Shown here: positions 22,898 to 31,637 of the stretch, in pieces
Layout: every line of letters begins with the position of its first letter
Numbering within the stretch: position 1 is the first letter of the stretch
Source of the DNA: Thermoplasmatota archaeon
GTDB lineage: Archaea > Thermoplasmatota > Penumbrarchaeia > JANQNL01
Assembly (NCBI GenBank): GCA_028279585.1
Contig: JANQNL010000021.1
Location: 1 to 38,960 of the forward strand
Reading direction: 5' to 3'
DNA: 38,960 nt
The notes under the pieces: generated by a model
Database searches by the model: none
What the model saw: only the letters and a program-made list of their open reading frames with translations
Told to the model about the DNA's origin: nothing
Program-made: the position numbers and the translations under genes

Positions 22898-24027
22898 GAG
22901 AAGTCCCTCAGTGTTTTTTCTACAACGTCCGCAGCGAAATCGATGTCAGACTCGTTCAGCAGATAGAACATCGGTAACGCCAAGGCTCTATTAAATATAT
23001 CCAACGAGACAGGGCATTCATACTTATTCCCATATACTGGCTGGATGTGAGAGGCATAGGTGCCGATCTGACATTGTACGCCTCTTTGTGATAGTTCGAA
23101 GATCAGCTTATTTCGGTTGATACCTTCATCAACGAGAGTGATATAACTTTGATAGATGTGGGTCTTGTTCTCATCCTCGTAAGGTGCTGTGATGCCCTCG
23201 ATATCTTCGAGCTTGGAGTTCCAGTAAGCTGCAAGTTCCCGCTTGCGAGCAATTATCTTCTCAACCTTCCGTAGTTGAGCCACACCAACAGCTGCTGTTA
23301 TGTCGCTCATCTTGTAGTTGTATCCGAGCTCATCGAAGATGGGGATGTTGATCTCATCCTGTTTCTCTCTATCCCATGCACTAGATATGCCAAATACAGT
23401 CTTCTTGCGGATCGAGTCTGCAAGGTCTTTGCTATGTGTCGAAACTAATCCGCCTTCGCCAGTAGTGATCCCTTTTCGAGCATGGAGGGAGAAGCATCCA
23501 ATGTCACCGATAGCTCCAGCCATAGTTCCCTTGTAACTTGCACCAAAGGCGCACGCTGCATCCTCGATGACTGGAAGGTTATGGTCCTTTGCTATCTTCA
23601 TAATGGGATCCATTTCTGCGATCTGACCGAATGTATGGATCGGTATGATCGCCTTGGTCTTATCGGTGATTGCTTCTTTCATCAACGCTGGGTCCATGTT
23701 GTATGTTCCCGAGTCAACGTCAATAAAGACAGGTTCAGCTCCACAGAACAATGCTGAATGTCCAGTAGCTGGATAGGTGTAATCGCCGACGAGTACCTCG
23801 TCACCCGGCCCAACTCCTACACTCAATAGAGCAAGGTGAAGTGCTGCTGTGCAGTTCGATACTGCGACACAATGTTCTACGCCAAGCTTTTCAGCTGCTC
23901 CTTGCTCGAACTCCTTGGTCTTCGGGCCCTGTGCAACCCATCCGGAATCTAGGGCCTTCTTTACCTCAGCCAGCTCGTCGTCGTCGAAATATGGTCTTAA
24001 AAGAGGGATCTTTCTTTCCATGAGCAT
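22894..24027 (-). CDS. DegT/DnrJ/EryC1/StrS-family sugar aminotransferase
   Basis: A 377-residue pyridoxal-phosphate enzyme. Phosphate and ring contacts are visible in VSNCTAALHLALL (about 57-69) and EDAACAFGASYKG (D156). The Schiff-base lysine is K185 in FSLHARKGITTGEGG. The family moves an amino group from glutamate or glutamine onto a keto-sugar nucleotide, making an amino sugar for glycans. It is the first gene of the cluster, read from a promoter it shares back to back with the giant surface protein gene. The start could also be the second methionine, two codons later. Preceding AT-rich boxes lie 34 and about 50 bases upstream. Confidence 0.92.
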   Translation of the reverse strand: MLMERKIPLLRPYFDDDELAEVKKALDSGWVAQGPKTKEFEQGAAEKLGVEHCVAVSNCTAALHLALLSVGVGPGDEVLVGDYTYPATGHSALFCGAEPVFIDVDSGTYNMDPALMKEAITDKTKAIIPIHTFGQIAEMDPIMKIAKDHNLPVIEDAACAFGASYKGTMAGAIGDIGCFSLHARKGITTGEGGLVSTHSKDLADSIRKKTVFGISSAWDREKQDEINIPIFDELGYNYKMSDITAAVGVAQLRKVEKIIARKRELAAYWNSKLEDIEGITAPYEDENKTHIYQSYITLVDEGINRNKLIFELSQRGVQCQIGTYASHIQPVYGNKYECPVSLDIFNRALALPMFYLLNESDIDFAADVVEKTLRDFS

Positions 24028-24060
24028 CCCGAATCCGCGGTCTTTCCCATTGATTGTAGC

Positions 24061-24083
24061 AAATTATAGTTTTGCTTATAAGG
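24061..24083 (-). promoter_or_regulatory. Promoter of the nine-gene minus-strand cluster
   Basis: Two TATA-like elements on the minus strand, CTTATAAG (about 24075-24083) and ACTATAATTT (24061-24070), lie upstream of the aminotransferase gene. Either could drive the cluster; the nearer one gives a short leader with GGATTCGGG before the ATG. Confidence 0.5.
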
Positions 24084-24144
24084 GATTAATGGTCGATTCT
24101 TTTACAGTACAGCAGAGTCACTATTGTTAACTAGCTTAGAATGT

Positions 24145-24159
24145 CGAAAGTTATTATTA
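24145..24159 (+). promoter_or_regulatory. BRE/TATA element for the giant surface protein gene
   Basis: CGAAAG followed by TTATTATTA lies about 32 bases before the GTG start at 24191. A GGTGA ribosome site lies four bases before that GTG. The 163-base gap 24028-24190 thus holds back-to-back promoters for the surface protein and the biosynthetic cluster. Confidence 0.5.
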
Positions 24160-24190
24160 CAAGGCGTCCACATTCCCTTTTGGTGATATT

Positions 24191-27100
24191 GTGGCCCATC
24201 ATCGAGAGGGTTGTAGAGCATTGTCATTGCTCTGTGTTATTGTGATGCTTGCATTTCTTGGATTATCCATATCGGTACTGGCATATGGACCAAGTGATAG
24301 TAATTCTGAGAATATGATCGTCGGCCCATTGGAGGTTATGACAAGCATTCAAGAAGCCATCGACAATGCAGAATCAGGGGACACTATCGAAGTCTTACCA
24401 GGAGAGTACCATGAGAATGTATTCATCCCAGAAGGTAAGATGTTAAACCTTGAAGGATCTGGATATGAAGTAACACACATCATTGGTGATGGGACCACAA
24501 GTACGATGTTCATCCAGGCAGATGGGTGCAAGGTCAGTGGATTTGGGATTAGTCGCAGCGGGGTTGGGGCTTCAGATGCCGGTATCTTCGTTGATTCCAA
24601 TGGCAATACTATTGAGCTGAACAATGCTAGCAGGAATAGAATCGGAATCATCCTTAACCAATCAAATGGAAACACTATACAGAAGAATATTGTTGACAGT
24701 AATTATGGTATCCTCAATATAGATGATGGCTTAGTTGGTCATTGGAATATGGATGAATCCAAATGGGATGGGACGACCGATGAGGTCAGGGACCTTTCTG
24801 GAAATGACAATCATGGCACAGCCACAGGTGCTGTGAACGTCTATCCAGGTAGGAATGACAAAGCGGGTAAGTTTGATGGTGTGAATGACGATGTCCAGGT
24901 ACCTGATGATGCTACCCTGGACCTTACTAGATGGACAGTGTCTACATGGGTCTATTTCGAAGATTTCAATAGTAATTACATGAGGATCATAGACAAGCGG
25001 CGAGATGGTTACAACGATTACTATGTGAACTACAAGATCTTTGCAAAGAACATTGATAATGAGATCAACCATGGTTTTGCGATCGGTGGAAGCTCAACCT
25101 CAAATCAGGCCACCCTTGCAATGGATGATATTGAGGCAAAGACCTGGTATCTTGTCGTTGGAAGGTATGACGGAACCGAGATTATGCTCGATGTGATCGG
25201 AGATGGCGTCCATTTATCCGATCGGACATCTGAAAGTGGAACTCCATACACGACTGGATCTCAGGCCCTTAGCATGGGAATCAAGAACACCGGAGCTGGA
25301 AGAGAGGATTTCTTCAAAGGAAAGATGGATGATGTTCGTGTATACGATCATGCTTTTTCAGATCAGCAGGTATTGGCCTTGTTCACAGAAGGCGAAGGTG
25401 CTGGTATCAGGGTGTGGGATTCATCGAACAACGATATCAATAACAATACTATTCTGAACAATACTGGCTCTGGAATCCAGATGCTAATGTCCAATAGCAA
25501 TACTGTTCAACACAACAAGATCGAGAGAAATTTCCAAGATGGTATCCAGGTTGATGACTCCCATAACAATGTGATCCGAGAGAATGATCTTTCAGATAAC
25601 CGAGCAGTGGCTGTTCCTACTGATGGGTTGCTTGGTTATTGGAAAATGGATGAGTTTGCTTGGTCCGGATCGAGTGAAGAGGTGAAGGATTCGTCGGGAT
25701 GGGGGAAGAATGGGACTACGTACAATGGGCCTACGATGATATCGAATTCAATTCATGGAAGAGGGGGTAGGCTAGATGGTTTCAATGATTATATTGAAAT
25801 TGAGGATGAGAGTCATTATGATGTGGATGAGGAGTGTTCAATTTCCGCATGGATCAACAAAGACCAGCAAACATATTCGCATACTAAGCCAATAATCAAT
25901 AAAGCCGATAATGGCGGATCGCTGTATCATACATTTGGAATCAATATCAGGACAACCGGTGTGCTTAGAGGAAGAACAACTGAAGGATCAACTGATCTCA
26001 TCGTAGATTCCTCATACATATTAGCAGCAAACCAATGGTATTTCTTCACAATGGTCATAAAAGAATCATACTTAGAACTCTATGTCAATGGGGTTCTTGA
26101 AGATAGAGTTACAAAATCATTTACTCCAGTTGATAATAATGCCCCCGTCCGAATAGGTTGGAATCCCACATATGCGACCAACTATTGCTTCGACGGCCTC
26201 ATCGACGAAGTCTCTATCCACAATCGTGCACTATCGCACAACGAGATCCTATCAATGTACACCGCAGGTCGCTCTGGAACCATCGACCTCCAGCTTTCTA
26301 ACAACAACCAGATCTACAACAACTCGATAGATATGAACCAGGGAGCAGGCATGGTTCTCCTCGAGAGCGATTCCAACAATATCACTGACAATTACATCAT
26401 GGACAACTCTGGATCAGGCATTTACGCTGATTTCTCATCCAATAACAACATCCAAAGCAACAACATAAATTCAAACAACGATGAGAATACCCGCTTCCAG
26501 TCTGGCCTCAAAGGCTGGTGGAGGATGGACGAATCCACCTGGACCGGCACCGCAGGGGATGTCAAAGACACCAGCGGACGGAATAATCACGGCCGATCCA
26601 TGGGAGGTATCTCTCCAGACGATGGTCGATTCAAGAACGCTGGTGATTTCGATGGTAGCAACGACTACATCGATTGCAGCACCGACACGGACTATGACAT
26701 GACCGAGGCGATCTCCATCGAAGCATGGGCCAAGACTGACGGAACCCCGACAGGTATCCAATCTATCACCTCCAAGGACCTAAGTACTTCTCAACGTTCC
26801 TATAACCTGTTTGGCATACATTCAGATAACTCCAACAAGCCGATGGGCAGGATCATCGTCGAGGACGGTGGAAATGGTGTCGATCTGGATGTCGACGCTA
26901 CAACCGACACCAGAGACGGCGAGTGGCATCACTATGTTCTTACCTACGCCACCGACACAGGGGATGCTATCCTCTACATCGATGGTGTCGAGGAGGATCG
27001 GACCACTGACTCAAGTAAAAGGCAGATCCAGGTATCTAACGCGAACTTCAACATCGGCAGACGGACCACTGGCGACCGATGGTTCGATGGAATGATCGAT

Positions 27101-30061
27101 GAGGTCTGTCTCTGGAATCGGTCCCTGTCTCCAAAAGAGGTCTACGATCATTACACTGATGGGGTCATGGGGGGCATCCATCTCCGTAGCTCTGACAACA
27201 CCGACATCAAGTACAACATGGTCCAAAACCACCCAGACTACGCTATCAGAACCAACGAAGGCTCCAGCTCTAACACCATCCTCAATAATTATCTCATCAA
27301 CAACGACCAACCATTCAAGCAGGCTCATGATGATGGTACAAGCAATACCTGGTCAAATGTCAATGGCGGAAATCTCTGGGATGACTGGACCACCCCAGAC
27401 ACAGACGCAACTCCCGGCATTGTGGACATCCCTTACGACCTCGAAGGTATCGCAGGGACACAGGACCAGAAACCACTCTGCTTGGCCATTCAGGGACCAC
27501 TGAACCTAACACCGGTCAAGGGATCAGCATACAGCGATGCCTGCACCTACATCAATGCATACCAACCGGGTTCATTCAATTTCCACACCAATGCAGGCTG
27601 GTTGACATGCAACCCCGATGGGACCATGAGTGGAACCCCGCCGTTGGATGCAATGGATATCTACTGGGTCAACGCATCTATCTCTGATGTGATCAGTTCC
27701 AAGTTCATCAATTTCACTCTGATCCTCGGTGATAACTTCGTCGAGGTCATCAACTTGACAATATCAGATCCGGTGATCTACAGGAACAATGGCATCAAGG
27801 CAGAGATCACGGTCGTGGACCATCTCCAACAGTTCCAATTGGCACAACTCATACCCACACTGCAGCACAAACATGAGAACGCTGGTACATGGTCAGAGAC
27901 ATATGTCACTGGCATCAATGCCAACCTTACCACTGGGAAATGGGAGGTTGACGTATTCTTCCCATCCTCATGCCAAGTAGGGGACTATAGCTTCAGAGCG
28001 AACTGCTCCAATCCATTAGGAGACATCTCTGAATGGTTCAACTGCTCCGAAGAGCTTACGGTCCTGAACAATCTCCCCACAGCCCCAACCATCGAGATCA
28101 TGAACAAGACCCCAAAGGCCAAGGACCCGATCACCTGTGCGATCACATCACCAGGCACCGATGTCGAGACCAACCCGCTCAATTACAATTACCGTTGGTA
28201 TCTCGACGACAGCCTTGTTCGGAACGTCACGATCACAGACCTTGAGGACACTCTCGAGTCGAGCTTGCTTCTTAGAGGAACGGAGGTGGAATGCAGGGTC
28301 CGAGCCGTGGATGACCTGAATGTCAGTGCCGAGGTATCAGACTCCGTCACGGTCTTGAACGGTGCACCATACACGTTGGTGGATGTCCTCTACAGAACAT
28401 ACGAAGAGGATGCTTATGCAAACCCTATCAATCTGAACCTGTTCATTCAAGACCCGGACGGTGACAACCTTGTCTTCAGCGCTGACATCTCCTCGAACTT
28501 CACAGTGATGTTCGATGCTTTCGGCATGGTCCAGTTCATCTCCAAGGCCAACTGGAACGGCAACGAATCAGCCACCATCTACGCTTCTGATGGTCTCAAC
28601 TCAACGTCCCTCACCATCTGGCTGAACATCCTTCCCATTAACGATGATCCGATCCTCGATCCGATATCGGACCTGTTCATGACCCAGGGTGATGAGAAAA
28701 CCGTTCAACTTGTTGGATCTGACCCGATGGATGATGGTACTGTCACCTACGGAATCGATGTGTTCACCGCGATCGATGGCATCACTACTTCGGATTACAC
28801 TTTCTCGAACCTGACCGGCCTGTTGGTCATAAACGCTACCAACGAGATGGTCGGAGTGTACGAGGTTACAGCCTGGGCAGAAGATACAGATGGAGCTAAA
28901 GCTGAACAGAAGTTCAACGTTACCATCTACAACCTCAACGACCGACCTGGCTCTGTCACCATCATTGAACCTGGAGACGGGGAGCAGTTCGATCATGATG
29001 CTATGATAGTGTTCGATGTGACCTTCGTCGATGCAGATGTTCAGCATGGACAGGTCATCACGTTCACTTGGTCCTCTAACGTATCTGGAACCCTCAGCGC
29101 GAACAAGACCTTCCAGCTTGACAGCCTGCCTTCAGGGTACCATGAGATCAAGGTCGAAGCTTTCGACGGTGAGTTCACGGTGTCCGACACAGTATCCATC
29201 TACATCCGACCTGAGCCGAAGGATCCAACGACCGATGGTGGATCAACTGATGGAGGTAGTACTGACGGTGGTACCACCGATGGAAACGGTACAGATGGGA
29301 ACGTTACCGATCCTCAGGATGGTGCTGATGGTGGTTCCTTCATGAGCTCCTGGCTTATGGTCCTGATCATCATACTGGTCATCATCATAATCCTAGCGAT
29401 CGCTATCTTCATTGTAGCCCGTATGGTCATGGCCAAAGAAAGAGGTGATGACATCGACGAAGACGATGATGCTCTGATCCCAGATGAGGACGGAGATGAT
29501 ATCTTCGAACAGAAAGTAAAAGCTGACGCTGTATCAGGTAGTGGTCGTCGACGAGGCAAAAAGAAGACAATAGACATTGACGTCGATGAAGAGACCGAGC
29601 TCCACGATGAGGATGGGGACGAGCTTGATGAACCACCAAAGGCTGTCGGTGATCCCGACAGGATGCTTGAAGATGGACCATTGGCACTTCCAGAAGGCGA
29701 GGATGTTCCTGATGAGGAGATGGTAGAAGAAGAGATAGATGCCTTAGATGAGGATGAACCCAAAGACATCGCCTCCGATGACGATGCTGTCGACGAAGAC
29801 ATCAGCCTTGATTATGAAAAACCAGAGGAACCCCCTGAGGCCCAGTTCATGGTCGATCCAGTCACCGCAAAAAACGACCCAGACGTCTACCATGAAGACT
29901 CAGGCAATGTGTGGACACCGGACATGGCCGGCAACCGCACCGCAGCTGAGAGCAAGCAAGCTATCGAGGCATTGAAAGAACTGTCCGTGCTACACGAACA
30001 GGGCATCCTCTCCGATGAAGAGTTCGCACAAAAGAAGAGACAGCTTCTGAAGAAGATATAG
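24191..30061 (+). CDS. Giant exported beta-helix/LamG surface protein with membrane anchor and SHOCT-like tail
   Basis: A 1956-residue protein. Residues about 1-32 form a signal peptide (LSLLCVIVMLAFLGLSISVL). A NosD-like right-handed beta-helix begins near residue 45 (SIQEAIDNAESGDTIEVLPG). It is interrupted by three LamG/concanavalin-like domains at about 178-400, 476-695 and 770-993, with beta-helix turns such as SNSNTVQHNKIERNFQDGIQ between them. Ig- or cadherin-like modules follow (about 1100-1690), then a Gly/Thr/Asp linker. One membrane helix spans about 1719-1746, followed by a very acidic cytoplasmic tail and a final segment like SHOCT (LHEQGILSDEEFAQKKRQLL). Glycan binding by LamG domains and cell-envelope location are family-based inference. 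Start is GTG with GGTGA. Codon use shifts within the gene near 26.2 kb. Confidence 0.85.
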   Translation: MAHHREGCRALSLLCVIVMLAFLGLSISVLAYGPSDSNSENMIVGPLEVMTSIQEAIDNAESGDTIEVLPGEYHENVFIPEGKMLNLEGSGYEVTHIIGDGTTSTMFIQADGCKVSGFGISRSGVGASDAGIFVDSNGNTIELNNASRNRIGIILNQSNGNTIQKNIVDSNYGILNIDDGLVGHWNMDESKWDGTTDEVRDLSGNDNHGTATGAVNVYPGRNDKAGKFDGVNDDVQVPDDATLDLTRWTVSTWVYFEDFNSNYMRIIDKRRDGYNDYYVNYKIFAKNIDNEINHGFAIGGSSTSNQATLAMDDIEAKTWYLVVGRYDGTEIMLDVIGDGVHLSDRTSESGTPYTTGSQALSMGIKNTGAGREDFFKGKMDDVRVYDHAFSDQQVLALFTEGEGAGIRVWDSSNNDINNNTILNNTGSGIQMLMSNSNTVQHNKIERNFQDGIQVDDSHNNVIRENDLSDNRAVAVPTDGLLGYWKMDEFAWSGSSEEVKDSSGWGKNGTTYNGPTMISNSIHGRGGRLDGFNDYIEIEDESHYDVDEECSISAWINKDQQTYSHTKPIINKADNGGSLYHTFGINIRTTGVLRGRTTEGSTDLIVDSSYILAANQWYFFTMVIKESYLELYVNGVLEDRVTKSFTPVDNNAPVRIGWNPTYATNYCFDGLIDEVSIHNRALSHNEILSMYTAGRSGTIDLQLSNNNQIYNNSIDMNQGAGMVLLESDSNNITDNYIMDNSGSGIYADFSSNNNIQSNNINSNNDENTRFQSGLKGWWRMDESTWTGTAGDVKDTSGRNNHGRSMGGISPDDGRFKNAGDFDGSNDYIDCSTDTDYDMTEAISIEAWAKTDGTPTGIQSITSKDLSTSQRSYNLFGIHSDNSNKPMGRIIVEDGGNGVDLDVDATTDTRDGEWHHYVLTYATDTGDAILYIDGVEEDRTTDSSKRQIQVSNANFNIGRRTTGDRWFDGMIDEVCLWNRSLSPKEVYDHYTDGVMGGIHLRSSDNTDIKYNMVQNHPDYAIRTNEGSSSNTILNNYLINNDQPFKQAHDDGTSNTWSNVNGGNLWDDWTTPDTDATPGIVDIPYDLEGIAGTQDQKPLCLAIQGPLNLTPVKGSAYSDACTYINAYQPGSFNFHTNAGWLTCNPDGTMSGTPPLDAMDIYWVNASISDVISSKFINFTLILGDNFVEVINLTISDPVIYRNNGIKAEITVVDHLQQFQLAQLIPTLQHKHENAGTWSETYVTGINANLTTGKWEVDVFFPSSCQVGDYSFRANCSNPLGDISEWFNCSEELTVLNNLPTAPTIEIMNKTPKAKDPITCAITSPGTDVETNPLNYNYRWYLDDSLVRNVTITDLEDTLESSLLLRGTEVECRVRAVDDLNVSAEVSDSVTVLNGAPYTLVDVLYRTYEEDAYANPINLNLFIQDPDGDNLVFSADISSNFTVMFDAFGMVQFISKANWNGNESATIYASDGLNSTSLTIWLNILPINDDPILDPISDLFMTQGDEKTVQLVGSDPMDDGTVTYGIDVFTAIDGITTSDYTFSNLTGLLVINATNEMVGVYEVTAWAEDTDGAKAEQKFNVTIYNLNDRPGSVTIIEPGDGEQFDHDAMIVFDVTFVDADVQHGQVITFTWSSNVSGTLSANKTFQLDSLPSGYHEIKVEAFDGEFTVSDTVSIYIRPEPKDPTTDGGSTDGGSTDGGTTDGNGTDGNVTDPQDGADGGSFMSSWLMVLIIILVIIIILAIAIFIVARMVMAKERGDDIDEDDDALIPDEDGDDIFEQKVKADAVSGSGRRRGKKKTIDIDVDEETELHDEDGDELDEPPKAVGDPDRMLEDGPLALPEGEDVPDEEMVEEEIDALDEDEPKDIASDDDAVDEDISLDYEKPEEPPEAQFMVDPVTAKNDPDVYHEDSGNVWTPDMAGNRTAAESKQAIEALKELSVLHEQGILSDEEFAQKKRQLLKKI

Positions 30062-30090
30062 CCCAATTTAACCAATTGCTTCGAACAGAT

Positions 30091-30154
30091 GTCAAATATG
30101 GGCATACCCTGAATTTGACAAATGAGAAGTGGTAGGTGTAATGTCAAATTCAGG
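30091..30154. terminator. Alternative hairpins between convergent genes
   Basis: CCTGAATTTGACA at 30108-30120 pairs perfectly with TGTCAAATTCAGG at 30142-30154, a 13-base-pair stem. A third arm, GTCAAAT at 30091-30097, can pair instead with ATTTGAC at 30113-30119. The structure lies directly between the stop of the surface protein gene (30061) and the stop of the small minus-strand gene (30157). It probably ends transcripts from both sides. No T-tract follows on the plus strand. Confidence 0.6.
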
Positions 30155-30156
30155 AT

Positions 30157-30375
30157 CTAGTCCAGGTAACCCAGGCTCCTGAGCTTCTCCTTGACCTTGT
30201 CCTCGTCCTCTTTGGAGTAGACCTGTTCCTCCTCCTCTTCCTCCACCTGGCTTAAGACCTCTTCGAGGACATAGTCCACATACTCTCCGACGGTTTCGAA
30301 CTCAGTGACCTCTACACGCTTTGCTATCCTGTCGTAGATGTCCTTGCGAATGTCTACCTTCACTTTGTCGGCCAT
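30157..30375 (-). CDS. Small ribbon-helix-helix-like protein
   Basis: A 72-residue protein. The N-terminus ADKVKVDIRKDIYDRIAKRV fits a ribbon strand and first helix, and FETVGEYVDYVLEEVLSQV fits the second helix of an Arc/CopG-type fold. A run of glutamates and a C-terminal KVKEKLRSLGYLD follow. Proteins of this shape are common and short in archaea and are thought to bind DNA as dimers; no target is visible. A strong TATA element lies upstream, and GGTGGT precedes the ATG. It is convergent with the giant surface protein gene and divergent from the aminopeptidase gene. Confidence 0.65.
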   Translation of the reverse strand: MADKVKVDIRKDIYDRIAKRVEVTEFETVGEYVDYVLEEVLSQVEEEEEEQVYSKEDEDKVKEKLRSLGYLD

Positions 30376-30404
30376 GTGACCACCGGGCCTCGTATCCGGG
30401 GTGC

Positions 30405-30417
30405 GTTATTTATAATT
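30405..30417 (-). promoter_or_regulatory. TATA box for the small ribbon-helix-helix gene
   Basis: The minus strand reads ATTATAAATAACG about 32 bases before the ATG at 30375. It is one of the clearest TATA boxes in the window. Confidence 0.6.
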
Positions 30418-30521
30418 ATCTCAAACGCCCACACAGTCGGTCCAGTGTTGAGGAATTTAGATAACACATTAATAGTAACATGATATTGACCACACACAAG
30501 CCAGGCATTGGCGGTGAGACC

Positions 30522-31637
30522 ATGAAGGACGCACGCATCGACGAACTTGCTCGAAATATCATCGAATACTCTGTTGAGCTCAAGGAAGGGGAGAGGGTCC
30601 TCATTGAGGGCTATGACATTCCTCCAGACCTCGTGACCGCGCTCATCCGCGAAGCCTCCAATGCTGGTGGTGTACCACTTGTCACCCTGAAGAGCAACCA
30701 GGTGCTTCGTGAGCTGTTCAAGAACGGTTCCGAGGACCAGATGAAGCTCATCGGTGAGATCGAGAAGCAGAGGATGGAGAACGTCCAGGCATACGTGGGT
30801 ATCCGCGGAAGCCACAACATCTCCGAGCTTTCAGATGTCCCACCAGAGAAGATGAAGATGTTCCAGGAGCACTGGATGTTCCCTGTTCATCTAAAGGTCA
30901 GGGTCCCTAACACCAAGTGGGTCGTCATGAGGTACCCCTCATCATCCATGGCACAGCAGGCACAGATGTCCTCCGAGGAGTTCGAGGACTTCTACTTCAA
31001 CGTGTGTACTCTTGATTATTCCAAGATGTCCAAGGCTATGGACCCTCTCGTGGAGCTCATGAAGAACACCGACAAGGTCCACATCAAGGGACCTGGCACG
31101 GACCTGACGTTCTCGATCAAGGGATTGAACCCCATCAAGTGTGATGGAAAGCTCAACATCCCGGATGGGGAAGTGTTCACAGCTCCTGTCAAGGATTCTG
31201 TCAACGGGACCATTCAGTATAACGCTACAACGATCTACCAGGGTACGGTCTTCGACAACATCAAGCTCACCTTCAAGGAGGGTAAGATCGTCGAGGCAAC
31301 TGGTTCAGATACCAAGAGACTCAATGAGATCCTCGATACCGACGAGGGTGCCAGGTATGTTGGTGAGTTCGCACTTGGTGTGAACCCATACATCACCAGG
31401 GCAATGAAGGACATCCTGTTCGATGAGAAGATCATGGGCTCGCTTCACTTCACTCCAGGAAATTCCTACGATGATTGTGACAACGGGAACAAGTCGTCTG
31501 TCCACTGGGACATGGTCCTTATCCAGTCCGAGGAGTGGGGCGGTGGGGAGATCTGGTTCGATGATGTTCTCATCAGAAAGGATGGAATGTTCGTCATTGA
31601 CGAACTAAAACCTCTCAACCCTGAGAACCTCAAGTGA
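30522..31637 (+). CDS. M29-family metallo-aminopeptidase
   Basis: A 371-residue leucyl aminopeptidase of the thermophilic AmpS/AmpT/PepS type. It has the N-terminal fold seen in the family (VLIEGYDIPPDLVTALIREA). The C-terminal catalytic part has metal-binding candidates E282 (GEFALGVNPY), H309 (SLHFTPG) and the pair H328/D330 (SSVHWDMV). It cleaves single residues from peptide N-termini using two metal ions in the cytoplasm. The ATG at 30522 is chosen over 30480 because GGCGGTGA lies four bases before it and the length then matches the family (about 370). A TTTAGATA element near 30456 is a likely TATA box. Its stop codon directly abuts the stop of the convergent CoA-pathway gene. Confidence 0.92.
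   Translation: MKDARIDELARNIIEYSVELKEGERVLIEGYDIPPDLVTALIREASNAGGVPLVTLKSNQVLRELFKNGSEDQMKLIGEIEKQRMENVQAYVGIRGSHNISELSDVPPEKMKMFQEHWMFPVHLKVRVPNTKWVVMRYPSSSMAQQAQMSSEEFEDFYFNVCTLDYSKMSKAMDPLVELMKNTDKVHIKGPGTDLTFSIKGLNPIKCDGKLNIPDGEVFTAPVKDSVNGTIQYNATTIYQGTVFDNIKLTFKEGKIVEATGSDTKRLNEILDTDEGARYVGEFALGVNPYITRAMKDILFDEKIMGSLHFTPGNSYDDCDNGNKSSVHWDMVLIQSEEWGGGEIWFDDVLIRKDGMFVIDELKPLNPENLK

Noticed and set aside
14669..24027. Mobile element or prophage explanation for the AT-rich cluster
   Set aside because: No transposase, integrase, terminal repeats or phage genes were seen at its borders.
29220..29330. CRISPR-like or tandem DNA repeat
   Set aside because: The GGTGGT/ACTGATGG repetition encodes the Gly/Thr/Asp linker of the surface protein; unit length and spacing are irregular.
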